A stretch of 64,000 nucleotides of DNA from LMUY01 sp964235495 (GTDB taxonomy: Bacteria > Pseudomonadota > Alphaproteobacteria > Acetobacterales > Acetobacteraceae): assembly GCA_964235495.1 (NCBI GenBank), contig CAXSAX010000001.1:81908-145907 (forward strand), read 5' to 3'. Position numbers and translations under genes: made by a program. Shown here in pieces: positions 7,786 through 15,851 of the stretch. Each line of letters opens with the position of its first letter. The first letter of the stretch is position 1. The notes below the pieces were generated by a model. That model was not told the origin of the DNA. It ran no database searches and worked only from the letters and a program-made list of their open reading frames with translations.

Positions 7786-8996
7786 TGGACGGTGGCAACG
7801 CGCTGCCCGTGCCGGGCCAGGAGCCTACGTCGCGCACTGATCGCATCCAGCTATTGGCCTTCGTGGCCGATGCAGACAGCGAGGCGGTGCTGCGGGAGGG
7901 CCTGACTCAGGCGCTGCCTAGCGGTTTCGAAGTGCGGCGCGGCAACGTCAAAACGGCGCTGAACGCGCTGTCCAACATGCCAACCCCGCACTCCTTGATC
8001 ATCGACATTACGGGTGAGAGCCAGGCGCTCGCGCTGCTGGGTGACCTCACCCACGTGGTCGAGCCGGATGTCCAGGTCTTGATCGTAGGGGAGCGGCAGG
8101 ATGTGGCGTTCTACCGCCAGATCACCCGCACGCTGGGAGCCACCGAATACCTCTACAAGCCGCTAGTGCCGGAGATGGTGGCACGCCTGTTCGGCTCGCA
8201 AATCGCGCGCCAAGCGCCGTCGGCCGCAGCCCTAGGTGGCCATATGGTGACGGTGACAGGCACCCGTGGCGGCGTAGGCGCCACCACCGTGGCGGCGAAC
8301 CTGGCCTGGCACCTGGCTGAAGGAGCCCGACGGCACACGCTTCTGCTGGACGCGGATTTGCAGACCGGCAGCGCCGCGATGCTGCTGGGGGCGCAAACCG
8401 GGTCCGGTCTGCGTTCGGCCCTGGAACAGCCAAGCCGGGTGGACGAGCTGTTCGTGGAGCGCACGGCTATTCCCCTGGTCGATCGGCTGCACGTCATGGC
8501 AGGCGAAGAAGGATTGACCGAGCAGCCTGGCTATGTGGCCGGAGCCGCGGCCAAGCTGGCAACCTTGTTGCGGCGGCGCTTCAACTTCGTGGTGGCGGAC
8601 GTGCCGTTCAGCTCCTCCCCGCTCTCGCGCGACCTGCTGGAAGTCACCCAGCAACGCGCGCTGGTGATGCTGCCGACCCTGGCCAGCGTGCGGGACGCGC
8701 TACGCATGCTTGCCCTGCCCTCGGGCGCCGCACAGGCGCGCCGGGCCGTTGTGGTGCTGAACCGCACCGGCATGCCTGGCGGACTGACCCGGCATCAGGT
8801 CGAGGATGCCCTGCGCATGGCGGTGGACGTGGCGATCCCGGACCTGCCCCGCCCGCTCGGCGTTGCGGAAAGCCTGGGCGAGCCCGCCGTCAAGACGCGC
8901 GGCAGCTTCCGCACCGGCATTATGGAACTGGCGCGCGAGGTGTCTTACGCGCCGGCCACCGAAGGCAAGCGGCGCTGGCCGTGGCGCCGCCGGTGA
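7785..8996 (+). CDS. cpaE: Tad pilus localisation ATPase CpaE/TadZ
   Basis: 403 residues. Residues 20-135 form a receiver-like domain (LLAFVADADSEAVL, LIIDITGES, ATEYLYKPL) without the full phosphorylation set. Residues 153-380 are a MinD/ParA-type ATPase with the deviant Walker A GTRGGVGATT at 159-168 and LLLDADLQTGSAAMLLG. TadZ proteins mark the pole where the pilus is built. Coupled to both neighbours by overlapping start and stop codons. The C-terminus is a basic RRWPWRRR tail. Confidence 0.9.
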   Translation: MDGGNALPVPGQEPTSRTDRIQLLAFVADADSEAVLREGLTQALPSGFEVRRGNVKTALNALSNMPTPHSLIIDITGESQALALLGDLTHVVEPDVQVLIVGERQDVAFYRQITRTLGATEYLYKPLVPEMVARLFGSQIARQAPSAAALGGHMVTVTGTRGGVGATTVAANLAWHLAEGARRHTLLLDADLQTGSAAMLLGAQTGSGLRSALEQPSRVDELFVERTAIPLVDRLHVMAGEEGLTEQPGYVAGAAAKLATLLRRRFNFVVADVPFSSSPLSRDLLEVTQQRALVMLPTLASVRDALRMLALPSGAAQARRAVVVLNRTGMPGGLTRHQVEDALRMAVDVAIPDLPRPLGVAESLGEPAVKTRGSFRTGIMELAREVSYAPATEGKRRWPWRRR

Positions 8997-10339
8997 GCGG
9001 GTTCGGCCGCCGCGCGCCCGAAACGGCGCCCCTGCCCGTGGCAGCTCCCCCGCCGGCCGAAACGGCAAGCGTTCGCACGCCAGCGCCGATCGCGGAACTG
9101 CGGGCCTTGTGCCTGACGCGGATCGACCCGGTCTCGATCGCCGGCATGGCGCAGGACCGCCTGGCCATAGAAGTCGAGCGATTGCTGGCTGACCTTGCCA
9201 ACGAGAAGCGCATCCAGCTGAACGGGCGCGAGCAGCGGCAGCTGGCCAGCGATCTCGTGCACGATATGCTGGGCCTGGGTCCGTTGGAACCGCTGCTGGA
9301 AGATGACGGGGTAGCGGACATCATGGTGAACGGCCCGGACCGGGTGTTCATTGAAAAAGCCGGCCGCGTGACCCTCTCGAACGTGCGGTTCCGTGACGCG
9401 GCGCATGTCGCCAACATCTGCCAGCGCATCGCCGCCGATGTGGGCCGCCGGGTGGACGAAAGCAGCCCGATGGTGGACGCGCGCTTGAAGGACGGCAGCC
9501 GCGTCAACATCGTCTTTCCGCCGCTGGCTTTGGACGGGCCTTACATCTCGATCCGCAAGTTCACCAAGAAGCGCATCGACTTCTCGCGGTTGGTCGAGTT
9601 CGGCTCCATGAGCCAGCCGGTCGCGCGTATCCTGGAGATTGCCGGGCGCTGCCGGCTCAACGTCATCATCAGCGGCGGCACCGGCAGCGGCAAGACCACG
9701 CTGCTGAACGCGATCAGCCAGTTGATCGACACCTCCGAGCGGATTGTGACGGTGGAGGATGCGGCGGAGCTGCAGCTGCAGCAGCCCCACGTGGTGCGAC
9801 TGGAAACGCGCCCGCCAAGCCTTGAGGGCCGCGGCGAGATCACCCAGCGCGACCTGGTGCGCAACGCGCTGCGCATGCGGCCAGACCGCATTATCGTGGG
9901 CGAGGTGCGCGCCGGCGAGGCGTTCGACATGCTGCAGGCGATGAACACCGGCCATGACGGCAGCATGTCCACCATCCATGCCAACACCTCGCGGGATGCC
10001 ATCACCCGGATCGAGAACATGGTGCAAATGGGCAATTTCGGCCTGCCGTCCAAGGCGATCCGCCAGCAGATCGTGGGCGCGGTCAACCTGATCATCCAGG
10101 TGGAGCGCCAGCGCGACGGCGGCCGCCGCCTGATCCAGGTAACGGAGGTGTGCGGGCTGGAGGGCGAGGTGGTGATCCTGAATGACATCTTTGCCTTCGA
10201 GCTGATCGGCGAGGGCAATGACGGCCGGCTACACGGGACCTACCGCGTCAGCCGGGCGCGCCCGTCGTTCCACGACCGGCTGACCTATTTTGGGCTGGAC
10301 CGCATCTGGGCCTCCACGCTCGAGGAGGCTGAGCGGTGA
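8993..10339 (+). CDS. cpaF: Tad pilus assembly ATPase CpaF/TadA
   Basis: 448 residues from the GTG at 8993 that overlaps the cpaE stop (GTGA); a GTG at 8981 would add four residues and cannot be excluded. Type II/IV secretion ATPase: N-terminal helical domain (LGPLEPLLEDDGVADIMVNG), Walker A SGGTGSGKTT at about residue 228, Asp box VTVEDAAELQL, Walker B DRIIVGEVRAGEA at about 299, and His box GHDGSMSTIHANT at about 321. It powers pilus extension (and probably retraction) at the inner membrane with TadB and TadC. Confidence 0.95.
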   Translation: MSGFGRRAPETAPLPVAAPPPAETASVRTPAPIAELRALCLTRIDPVSIAGMAQDRLAIEVERLLADLANEKRIQLNGREQRQLASDLVHDMLGLGPLEPLLEDDGVADIMVNGPDRVFIEKAGRVTLSNVRFRDAAHVANICQRIAADVGRRVDESSPMVDARLKDGSRVNIVFPPLALDGPYISIRKFTKKRIDFSRLVEFGSMSQPVARILEIAGRCRLNVIISGGTGSGKTTLLNAISQLIDTSERIVTVEDAAELQLQQPHVVRLETRPPSLEGRGEITQRDLVRNALRMRPDRIIVGEVRAGEAFDMLQAMNTGHDGSMSTIHANTSRDAITRIENMVQMGNFGLPSKAIRQQIVGAVNLIIQVERQRDGGRRLIQVTEVCGLEGEVVILNDIFAFELIGEGNDGRLHGTYRVSRARPSFHDRLTYFGLDRIWASTLEEAER

Positions 10340-10376
10340 TAGGACAAGGCTACGGCTTGGGCCGGGCAGCATCGTG

Positions 10377-11330
10377 ATGTTTTCGCCGGCATTGCTCGCG
10401 GCAGGCATGGTCTTGATCTGCCTGGTGCCCATCTGCTTCATTCTGCTGCGGCTCGACGAGCGGGCCCGGCGGATGGCGGCGCGGCGCAGCAAGGCGCTCA
10501 AAGCCTTCCATTCCATGGAAGCGCCCCTGGCGACGTTTGCCCGCCTTTCCGTGGCCTTGCCGACGGCCTCGCTCAAGCGGCGATTGAGCCAGCTTATCGG
10601 CATGGACCCTTACCGGCGCGATCCGTACCGTTACAAGCCTTACCTGGTGCTGCCGGCCTCGCTACTGCCGGGCTACGCCGTGCAATGGCTGCTCCACGGC
10701 CTGCTGGGCTCGCTCTCGGTTGCATTGTTGCCGCTGACAGCGTTGTTCGCGACCCGGGCCTACTACCATGGCGCCGATGCCAAGCGCATGGCCATGCTGT
10801 ACCGCCAGTTTCCGGACGCGCTGGCAACCATCGTGCGGGCCGTCCGCGTCGGCATCCCCGTGACGGAATCCTTGCGCGCCGTGGCGCAGGATGCTGAACC
10901 CCCGACCTCCATCGAGTTCATGCGGCTCTACGACCAGGTCGGCATCGGCACGCCGCTGGAGGAAGCCTTGCGCGAGATGGCGGCGCGAAACCGGTTGCCT
11001 GAGTACCGCTTCTTCGCCACGGCACTGGCCCTGCAGAGCCAGACCGGCGGCGGGCTGACCGAAACGTTGGAGAACCTGGCCGACGTGGTGCGCAAGCGGG
11101 TGGCCCTGAAAGCCCGCGGCTACGCCTTGGCGTCCGAGGCCCGGACCAGCTCGGGCGTGCTCACGGCGCTGCCGTTCCTCTCAGGCGGCGCACTTGCCGT
11201 GATGGACCCGTCCTACATCGGTTCCTTGTTCGAGGAAGGATCCGGCCAAACTTTGCTGGGCGCTGGCTTGGTCTGGCTTGGCCTCGGCATCATGATAATG
11301 CGTGCGATGATCCGGAAAAGCCTGGCATGA
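10377..11330 (+). CDS. tadB: Tad inner-membrane platform protein TadB
   Basis: 317 residues from ATG 10377 (GTG 10374 is adjacent), 37 bases after cpaF. One N-terminal membrane segment, a pair after residue 80 (YLVLPASLLPGYAVQWLLHGLL, SVALLPLTALFATRAYY), then the T2SSF domain: FPDALATIVRAVRVGIPVTESLRAVA, FFATALALQSQTGGGLTETLENLADVVRKR, and final hydrophobic segments. Partner of TadC in the platform that couples CpaF to fibre assembly. Overlaps tadC by 4 bases (ATGA). Confidence 0.9.
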   Translation: MFSPALLAAGMVLICLVPICFILLRLDERARRMAARRSKALKAFHSMEAPLATFARLSVALPTASLKRRLSQLIGMDPYRRDPYRYKPYLVLPASLLPGYAVQWLLHGLLGSLSVALLPLTALFATRAYYHGADAKRMAMLYRQFPDALATIVRAVRVGIPVTESLRAVAQDAEPPTSIEFMRLYDQVGIGTPLEEALREMAARNRLPEYRFFATALALQSQTGGGLTETLENLADVVRKRVALKARGYALASEARTSSGVLTALPFLSGGALAVMDPSYIGSLFEEGSGQTLLGAGLVWLGLGIMIMRAMIRKSLA

Positions 11331-12253
11331 CGCCGGTTCTCGCAACCGCCGGGGCTGTCAGCCTGGCGTGTTCAGGCGCCTCCGTGCTGCTGTTGCGCGT
11401 GGTGCAACGTCAAGATCGCTTGGCCGCCCGGGTGAGCCGCCTGCGGCAAGGCATTGGCTTGGGACTGACGCAGCAGGCCAAATCTGGCAGCACCACCCTA
11501 CGCTTCGTCTCCAAGGTCGGCGCCGGTTTGGCGCGCAGCGGCCTGCTGTCCGACAAGACGGTGACGGATTTGCAGCAGACGCTGGCGGCTGCCGGGTTCC
11601 GCGGCAACAACGGCCTTGGGTTGTTCGTGGGCAGCAAGCTGCTGCTGCTGACGCTGCTGCCGGTCGTGGCTTGGTTCGGGCTGGGCCGACTCGGCTTTTC
11701 CTTCACCGTGCACAACGCCGGCACGGCCGTGGCGGCCATGATCGGCCTGCTCGGGCCGGACTACGTGGTGAAATCGCGGCGCAACGCGTTCCTCAAACGG
11801 CTGGACGGCGGCTTGGCGGACGCCCTGGACATGCTGGTGATCTGCTCGGAGGCCGGGCTCGGGCTGGAACCGGCCATCGCCCGCGTCGCGGTGGAAATCG
11901 CCGCGTCGCACCCGGCGGTGGCCGAAGAGCTGCAGCAGACGGCAAGCGAGTTGCGCATCCTGTCCGACCGGCGCATCGCGATGCGCAACATGGGAACCCG
12001 GACGGGGCTCGACAACCTGAAGCGGCTTGGCTCCACGCTGGTGCAAACCATGCAGTACGGCACGCCGCTGTCGAACGCGCTCCGCACCCTGTCCGCCGAA
12101 CTGCGCACCGAGACGCTGACCCGGTTCGAGGAACGTGCCGCCCGCCTGCCGGTGCTGCTGACCGTGCCGATGATCGTGTTCATCCTGCCCACCGTGTTCA
12201 TCGTGGTGGGCGGCCCGGCGATGCTGCATGTCATGGCAACATTCAAACATTAG
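11327..12253 (+). CDS. tadC: Tad inner-membrane platform protein TadC
   Basis: 308 residues. N-terminal membrane segment, a cytoplasmic stretch (LQQTLAAAGFRGNN), a hydrophobic pair (GSKLLLLTLLPVVAWFGLG, FTVHNAGTAVAAMIGLLGP), the T2SSF domain (RLDGGLADALDMLVICSEAGLGLEPAIARVAVEI, SDRRIAMRNMGTRTGLDNLKRLGSTLVQTMQYGTPLSNALRTL spread over residues 160-265) and a C-terminal membrane segment. The 308-residue length is normal for TadC. It follows tadB with an ATGA overlap. Confidence 0.9.
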   Translation: MTPVLATAGAVSLACSGASVLLLRVVQRQDRLAARVSRLRQGIGLGLTQQAKSGSTTLRFVSKVGAGLARSGLLSDKTVTDLQQTLAAAGFRGNNGLGLFVGSKLLLLTLLPVVAWFGLGRLGFSFTVHNAGTAVAAMIGLLGPDYVVKSRRNAFLKRLDGGLADALDMLVICSEAGLGLEPAIARVAVEIAASHPAVAEELQQTASELRILSDRRIAMRNMGTRTGLDNLKRLGSTLVQTMQYGTPLSNALRTLSAELRTETLTRFEERAARLPVLLTVPMIVFILPTVFIVVGGPAMLHVMATFKH

Positions 12254-12271
12254 TCACTGGAGAACCGCAAA

Positions 12272-12994
12272 ATGCGCGCATTCTTACTTCCGATTCTGCT
12301 GCTGCCCGCGGCGTGCGCAACGCCTGGGGATCAATCGAGCGCCAAGCTGCCCAGCCTGCGGGTGGGTGCGGCGGCGTTGGCCGGCGGTGCGCCGGAGGCC
12401 GCGCTGAACGTCGCCCGCCGCCAGCTGGCGGCCAACCGGGACGACCTGGCCGCGCTGCTGATGGAAGGGCAGGCGCTGACGGACATGGGCCAAATCCCGC
12501 AGGCGGAGGCGAGCTTCCGCCGCGCGGCCCACGTGTCGCCCGCCTCCGCCGCAGCGGAGTTCGGGCTGGGCCGCGTGCTGCTGCTCACCAGCCGCGCCAG
12601 CGAGGCCGAGGCGGCGTTCCGCTCCGTGCTGTCGCAACAGCCCTCCGACGCCCGCGCGCTGTGCGACCTCGGCATTGCGCAGGACATGCAGGAGCATCAC
12701 GCCGAGGCGCAGAAATCCTACGCCGCGGCCATCGTCGCCGCCCCGGAGCTGGACGCCGCCCGGGTCAACATGGGCCTGTCGCTGGCCTTGGCCGGTGACC
12801 CGGCGCAGGCCGTCGCCGTGCTCAGCCCCCTGGCCGCCCCGCCGACCGCGCAGCCCCGGGTCCGCCAGGACCTGGCCACCGCGCTGGCGCTGTCCGGCGA
12901 CCAGGCGGGGGCTGAGAAGCTGCTACGCCGCGACCTGTCCGCGGAGCAGGTGCCGGTCGCCATGGCAGCCTACGCCGAGCTGCACGCGCCGTAG
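12272..12994 (+). CDS. tadD: Tad-associated TPR lipoprotein TadD
   Basis: 240 residues. Signal peptide with lipobox (LLPAAC), then about five tetratricopeptide-like helical repeats, for example MEGQALTDMGQIPQAEASFRRA, GRVLLLTSRASEAEAAFRSVL and DLGIAQDMQEHHAEAQKSYAAA. TadD is an outer-membrane-associated pilotin-like factor in Tad systems. Last gene of the locus; GGAGAA lies just upstream of the ATG. No tadE, tadF or tadG follows, so minor pseudopilins must be elsewhere or absent. Confidence 0.85.
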   Translation: MRAFLLPILLLPAACATPGDQSSAKLPSLRVGAAALAGGAPEAALNVARRQLAANRDDLAALLMEGQALTDMGQIPQAEASFRRAAHVSPASAAAEFGLGRVLLLTSRASEAEAAFRSVLSQQPSDARALCDLGIAQDMQEHHAEAQKSYAAAIVAAPELDAARVNMGLSLALAGDPAQAVAVLSPLAAPPTAQPRVRQDLATALALSGDQAGAEKLLRRDLSAEQVPVAMAAYAELHAP

Positions 12995-13006
12995 CCGTCC
13001 GCTTGC

Positions 13007-13041
13007 GGCCGCTCGAACTCCTGGCCAGGGATCGAGCGGCC
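13007..13041 (+). terminator. Strong hairpin after the Tad operon
   Basis: A perfect 10-bp inverted repeat (GGCCGCTCGA / TCGAGCGGCC) with a 15-nt loop that itself contains the palindrome CCTGGCCAGG, starting 13 bases after the tadD stop. No T-run follows, so it could end transcription only with help, or protect the 3' end of the operon mRNA. Confidence 0.5.
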
Positions 13042-13113
13042 AACGCCTGCGGCACCGATGTTGCACCACGCAAGCAAACCGCGCCGATCCGGCGCGCGTG
13101 AGCGGATGAAGTG

Positions 13114-14340
13114 ATGCGCGGACTGATCGGCTGGGCGGCGCTGCTCCTGCTGGCCTGGGCTTTGAGCGAGAACCGCCGGGCCATTCCCTGGCGCATCGTG
13201 GCCGGCGGCCTGGGGCTGCAATGGGCCTTGGCCATTTTATTGATCGACGCCGCCCCGGCGCGCGCCGTCGTGCTGATGCTGAACGGCGCAGTGGAGGCGC
13301 TGCAACGCGCCACGGATGACGGCACCGGCTTCCTGTTCGGCTATCTCGGCGGCGGCACCCTGCCCTTCGCGGAAATTCATCCCGGCGGCAGCCTGATCCT
13401 CGCCTTTAAAATTCTGCCTCTGGTGCTGGTCATCAGCGCGCTCGGCTCCCTGTTGTTCCACTGGGGCGTGCTGCAGCGGATTACCGGTGCCTTTGCCGTC
13501 CTGCTGCGGCGTACCCTGGGGATTGACGGCCCTCTGGCGCTGGCGGCGGCGTTGCACGTCTTCGTCGGCAACGTGGAGGCGCCGCTGCTGATCCGGCCCT
13601 ACCTGCAAGGCATGCAGCGGGGCGAGCTGTTCGCGGTGATGAGCTGCGGCATGGCAGGCATCGCCGGCACCGTCATGGTGATCTACGCCGCGATCCTTGG
13701 GCCGGTGATCCCCAACGCGCTCGGCACCATCATCGCCGCCTCCGTCATCAGCACGCCCGCCGCCCTGGCCGTGGCCGCACTGATGGTGCCGTTCGCGCCA
13801 GTGGCCGCCCGCGCCCCGGCTGCCTTGTCCCGCCCGGCGACGCTGGGCAGCTTGGACGCACTGGTGCGCGGTACGGCGGACGGCATCGGTCCGCTGGTCG
13901 GCATCACGACGGCGTTGCTGGTGGCGGTCAGCCTGGTCAGCCTGGCCAACATCACCCTCGCCTTGCTGCCCGGCGCGCCGACGCTGGAGGGATTGTTCGC
14001 CTTACCTTTTCGCCCCGTGCTGTGGCTGATGGGCGTGCCCTGGGCGGAGACGGCGTCGGCCGCGTTGCTGATGGGCACCAAGACGGTGCTGAACGAGTTC
14101 GTGGCCTACCTGCACCTGGCCGCGCTGCCGCCGAGCATGCTGGGCGAGCGGTCCCGCATAATCCTGATTTACGCATTATGCGGCTTCGCCAATTTCGGCA
14201 GCTTGGGCATCCTGGTCGGCGGCATGGGTGCCATGGTGCCGGAGCGGCGGGCGGAGATCACTGCGCTGGGGCTGCGCTCCGTGCTGTCGGGCACCATTGG
14301 CACCTGCATGAGCGGGGCGCTAGCCGGCGTGCTCTCCTGA
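13114..14340 (+). CDS. NupC-type concentrative nucleoside transporter
   Basis: 408 residues from ATG 13114 (GTG 13111 is directly before it). About ten membrane segments. CNT landmarks: a three-helix N-terminal block, the gate-like FGYLGGGTLPF, ISALGSLLFHWGVLQRITGAF, the substrate-site pair FVGNVEAPLLIRPYL and MSCGMAGIAGTVMVIYAA, and the second repeat with LLMGTKTVLNEFVAYLHL and YALCGFANFGSLGILVGG. Imports nucleosides with H+ or Na+. It stands alone between the Tad locus and the convergent RND operon. Confidence 0.88.
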   Translation: MRGLIGWAALLLLAWALSENRRAIPWRIVAGGLGLQWALAILLIDAAPARAVVLMLNGAVEALQRATDDGTGFLFGYLGGGTLPFAEIHPGGSLILAFKILPLVLVISALGSLLFHWGVLQRITGAFAVLLRRTLGIDGPLALAAALHVFVGNVEAPLLIRPYLQGMQRGELFAVMSCGMAGIAGTVMVIYAAILGPVIPNALGTIIAASVISTPAALAVAALMVPFAPVAARAPAALSRPATLGSLDALVRGTADGIGPLVGITTALLVAVSLVSLANITLALLPGAPTLEGLFALPFRPVLWLMGVPWAETASAALLMGTKTVLNEFVAYLHLAALPPSMLGERSRIILIYALCGFANFGSLGILVGGMGAMVPERRAEITALGLRSVLSGTIGTCMSGALAGVLS

Positions 14341-14354
14341 AATTCGGGATCGCG

Positions 14355-15851
14355 TTACTGCAAGCCGATCAGCCGCGTGAGGCTGTCGCCGTGAATGTCC
14401 TTTGCGTGCACGTCGCCGCGATTCCACCAGCCGCCGCCCAATGCCTGGAACAGCGCGGCCGTGTCCGCCAGCCGGGTCGCCTCGGCTTGCACTAAAACCA
14501 GGCGGGCCGTCAGCGCCGTGGACTCCGCGTTCAGCACGCCAAGGTAGGCGATGGCACCGAGGCGCAGCTGCTCCTGCGTGATGGCGAGCGCCGCCTGCGC
14601 CGTCTTGTCGGCGAACGTCGCCACCCGGACGGCGTCGGCATCGACTTGCAAAGCTCGCAGCGAGTCGGCCACGTTCTGGAACGCGGTGAGGACGGTGCTG
14701 CGATATTGCTCCGCCGCCTGGTCGAACGCAGCCCGCGCGCCCCGCTCCCGGTGCAGCAGGGTGCCGCCGTCGAACACCGGTTGCGTCAGGCTGCCAGCGA
14801 GGGTCCAGAAGCCGTTGCCCGGCCCGAACAGGCCGCTGGCGAACAGCGCCTGGCTGCCGCCCTGCGCCGTCAGGTTCAGCAACGGTAGCCGGTTGGCCAC
14901 CGCCACGCCGATCAGCGCGCTGGCTGAGTGCAGGTTCGCCTCCGCCTGCTTGATGTCCGGGCGCTGCTGCACCAGCTCGGAGGGCAGGCTGACGGGCACG
15001 TCCTCCGGCAGGTGCAGGCTGGCCAGGTCGAACGTCTCCGGCACGGCATCGCTCGGCAGCTGACCGCTCAGCGCCGCCAGCAGGTCCCGTTGCTGCGCTA
15101 GTTGCTTCTGCAGCGGCGTCAGGCTGGCCTCGGCCGCGCTGACCGCGGCCTCCTGCGCCAGCTCGTCGATCTTGGCGATGGAGCCAAGGTCGAGCTGTTT
15201 CCTGAGAATGGTCCCCAAGCCCCGCGCGATGACCAGGATGTCGTTCGTCGCTTGCAGCTGGCCGCGAAGAGAGGCTTCAACGATGGCCGCCGCCACCAGG
15301 TTGGAGGTCAGCGTCAGGTAGGTGGCTTCCAATTGGTAGCGCTGCTGGTCCGCCAGAGCCACCAGCGACTCCACCTGTCGCCGGTTCAGGCCGAACACGT
15401 CGGGGTTATACGAGATGCTGAGCTGGGCCGTGTAGAGGCTGTAGTACGGGTTGCCGTTGGAGGTCGCCGGGGACAGCGAGCCGGTGGCGGTCTTGTTGCG
15501 GCTTGACGTGAAGTTAGCGTCCAGGTTGGGCAGGTAGCTGCCTTCCTGGGCGAGCACGTTCTCCCGCGCCTGGCGCAGCGAGGCCTGAGCCGCCGCAAGA
15601 TCCGGGTTGTGCAGCAGGGCGCGGGCGATCAGGTCGTTCAGCGGGCGGGAGTGGAACAGTGTCCACCACTCGCCGGGGATGTCTAGCCCGGGAATCAGGC
15701 GCTGCGTGGGGTTCGCCACCGTGCGGTCAGCGATCAGCTGCGCAGGCAGCAGCTCCGGCGTGTAGCCGGCGACGAGAGGGGCCGCTGGCGGCTTAAAGTT
15801 CGGCCCCACGGCGCACCCGGCGAGGCACAGCAGGAGAAGGGCAGCCCTCAT
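14355..15851 (-). CDS. RND efflux outer-membrane lipoprotein (TolC/OprM/NodT family)
   Basis: 498 residues from the ATG at 15851, which overlaps the pump gene stop by 4 bases (ATGA). Lipobox LLLCLAGC is followed by the family hallmark AVGPNFKPPAAP. Two OEP repeats carry the long helices that form the periplasmic tunnel (AAAQASLRQARENVLAQEGSYLPNLD region; DIKQAEANLHSASALIGVA; VLTAFQNVADSLRALQVDADAV). Third gene of the efflux operon. An unusually long in-frame extension upstream of 15851 reads across the pump gene and is not coding. Confidence 0.88.
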   Translation of the reverse strand: MRAALLLLCLAGCAVGPNFKPPAAPLVAGYTPELLPAQLIADRTVANPTQRLIPGLDIPGEWWTLFHSRPLNDLIARALLHNPDLAAAQASLRQARENVLAQEGSYLPNLDANFTSSRNKTATGSLSPATSNGNPYYSLYTAQLSISYNPDVFGLNRRQVESLVALADQQRYQLEATYLTLTSNLVAAAIVEASLRGQLQATNDILVIARGLGTILRKQLDLGSIAKIDELAQEAAVSAAEASLTPLQKQLAQQRDLLAALSGQLPSDAVPETFDLASLHLPEDVPVSLPSELVQQRPDIKQAEANLHSASALIGVAVANRLPLLNLTAQGGSQALFASGLFGPGNGFWTLAGSLTQPVFDGGTLLHRERGARAAFDQAAEQYRSTVLTAFQNVADSLRALQVDADAVRVATFADKTAQAALAITQEQLRLGAIAYLGVLNAESTALTARLVLVQAEATRLADTAALFQALGGGWWNRGDVHAKDIHGDSLTRLIGLQ

